DNA of 64,000 nt from Deuterostichococcus epilithicus (taxonomy: Eukaryota; Chlorophyta; Trebouxiophyceae; Prasiolales; Stichococcaceae). Positions within the stretch are counted from its first letter, which is position 1; every line of letters begins with the position of its first letter. Made by a program: the position numbers and the translations under genes. Shown here piece after piece: positions 63,081 through 64,000 of the stretch. The stretch is from positions 2,790,009 through 2,854,008 of the forward strand of contig JAVTLE010000021.1 of the NCBI GenBank assembly GCA_033439295.1. Reading direction: 5' to 3'. A model generated the notes under the pieces. It was not told where the DNA came from. It was given only the letters and a program-made list of their open reading frames with translations, and made no database searches.

Positions 63081-64000
63081 CTAGGACGTCGTGAAGGTGT
63101 TCTCGGCGCCGCCGCCGCCCTTCTTGCCAGACGGCAGCTTGATGATCTTGCCGATGGCGATCGTCCTGCGAGGCAGCAGTGTGTGTGCTTGTCAGACCAC
63201 TTCACGCAGCACAGGGCGAAGCCTGGGCGGGCGGCGCCTTTGGCTTCAGTGGCGCGGCAGGCCGCCCGCATGCACCCCTCCGCATCGCTTCCCACGCAGC
63301 CCTCTGTGATGCACTGCATCAATGCACTGCCTCCCCCCCTCACCCTCTTCTTCCGAGCCTCGTTCCTACCGAGCCTTCCGCCTGCCCACCTGCCCTCATC
63401 GCGCAGCGTGAAGCGGCCGAGTTGCGGGACGTTGGAGAACAGCTCCACGCAGATGGGCTTCTCCACCGCCAGCTGAACGATGGCTGCCTTGCCGCTCTTC
63501 ACGAACTTGGTCTGCGGCCGCAGAAGATGACAATGTGATGAAAAGATCAGGAAACGCAATGGCTACCGGCAGAGGGTCAACGAAAATGGTCGACGTCCAT
63601 GCCGTCTGATGTGAGGATGCACTCGGCTGTACGCTGTCGTAAAAGGCCTTGCGCCGGTTGGTGCCTTGTCTGCTGACCACTTGTTGACTGTCTCAGAGCC
63701 CCGCCACCGTGGCACCAACCGGCGCAAGGCCTTTTACGACAGCGTACAGCCAAGGCAGGGGGGCTGATGCGTGCCCCAGAAAGACGGCTGGACGGCAGTA
63801 TTGCTGCAGCACGGATCCTGACAGGCAATCTGCCAGCATAGACGCCAACAGGGAGAAGGGCGAAGTGGCAAAGTGGCAATTCAGCCTCGTTCCCTCATGC
63901 GCACCTTTTTCTTGGTCTTAGTGCGCGGGTCAATCTCCGCGATCATGGCAGTGCACTCACACTCCTCCACCACGCTGTGGATGTGCAGCACGCACTTGTA
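63081..64000 (-). CDS. ERF3: Peptide chain release factor eRF3, C-terminal part (5' end outside window)
   Basis: Translation-termination GTPase partner of eRF1; only the C-terminal EF1A-like domain is in the window. Exons: 63081-63165, 63390-63511 and 63905 to beyond 64000. The visible protein reads [19 protein letters not shown], then [30 protein letters not shown] and [11 protein letters not shown], ending in a Gly-rich tail and TAG at 63081-63083. The HIH-x3-EE motif, the GRFTLRDEG-x-TIAIGK block and the Lys-rich loop separate eRF3 from eEF1A (which has GRFAVRD) and are close to Sup35. Hbs1 is a less likely alternative. The last visible intron but one (63512-63904) contains a perfect 41-bp inverted repeat. 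Confidence 0.88.
63625..63751. repeat. Perfect 41-bp inverted repeat, 45-base spacer
   Basis: The arms 63625-63665 and 63711-63751 are exact reverse complements (the left arm begins GGCTGTACGCTGTCGTAAAA); pairing stops at both ends. It lies inside an eRF3 intron. As RNA it would form a long uninterrupted hairpin, like small-RNA precursors of green algae; a young snap-back insertion or an assembly artefact are alternatives. Confidence 0.95.

Overview
The window reads as nuclear DNA of a green alga (Chlorophyta). The genes are GC-rich and broken into many short exons by GT-AG introns of roughly 70-600 bp. Acceptors are usually TGCAG or CGCAG, and Ala, Gly and Gln/CAG homopolymers are common. 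The gene set is plant/algal: a starch branching enzyme, a GPR1/FUN34/YaaH transporter, a Pro-rich receptor kinase and a plant-type DUF627/DUF629 pseudo-deubiquitinase. I cannot name the species. I built all gene models by hand, joining exons whose splice phases agree, so exon edges are predictions. Scattered Ns and at least three one-base phase conflicts in GC-rich exons show that the assembly has small errors.

Layout. 187-7528 (-): starch branching enzyme, 18 exons. 7529-10036: spacer with one doubtful small gene. 10037-13209 (-): six-helix GPR1/FUN34/YaaH transporter, 11 exons. 13530-about 16844 (-): class I methyltransferase with a C-terminal MYND finger. 16835-20605 (-): membrane-anchored FkbM methyltransferase. 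21315-25522 (+): protein with four identically spaced C-x2-C...C-x2-C zinc knuckles. 25974-33404 (-): receptor-like kinase with signal peptide, Pro-rich ectodomain, one membrane helix and a TKL-type kinase domain. 33951-54131 (+): about 3,000-residue inactive ubiquitin-hydrolase-like protein, about 36 exons. 55434-57580 (-): GAF-like protein resembling the N-terminal module of plant NIN-like proteins. 59857-62145 (+): aldo/keto reductase, 9 exons. 63081-64000 (-): C-terminal end of eRF3, cut by the window edge.

These are ordinary eukaryotic neighbours, not an operon. They touch starch synthesis, acetate or succinate transport, methylation, signalling, ubiquitin biology, redox metabolism and translation termination. 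I see no rRNA, tRNA, CRISPR array, integrated virus or intact transposon.

The most interesting parts are the four-knuckle zinc protein, the very large pseudo-deubiquitinase with extra UIM-like, NZF-like and CCCH modules and repeated partial exon duplications, the overlap or possible splice fusion of the FkbM and MYND methyltransferase genes, and a perfect 41-bp inverted repeat in an eRF3 intron.
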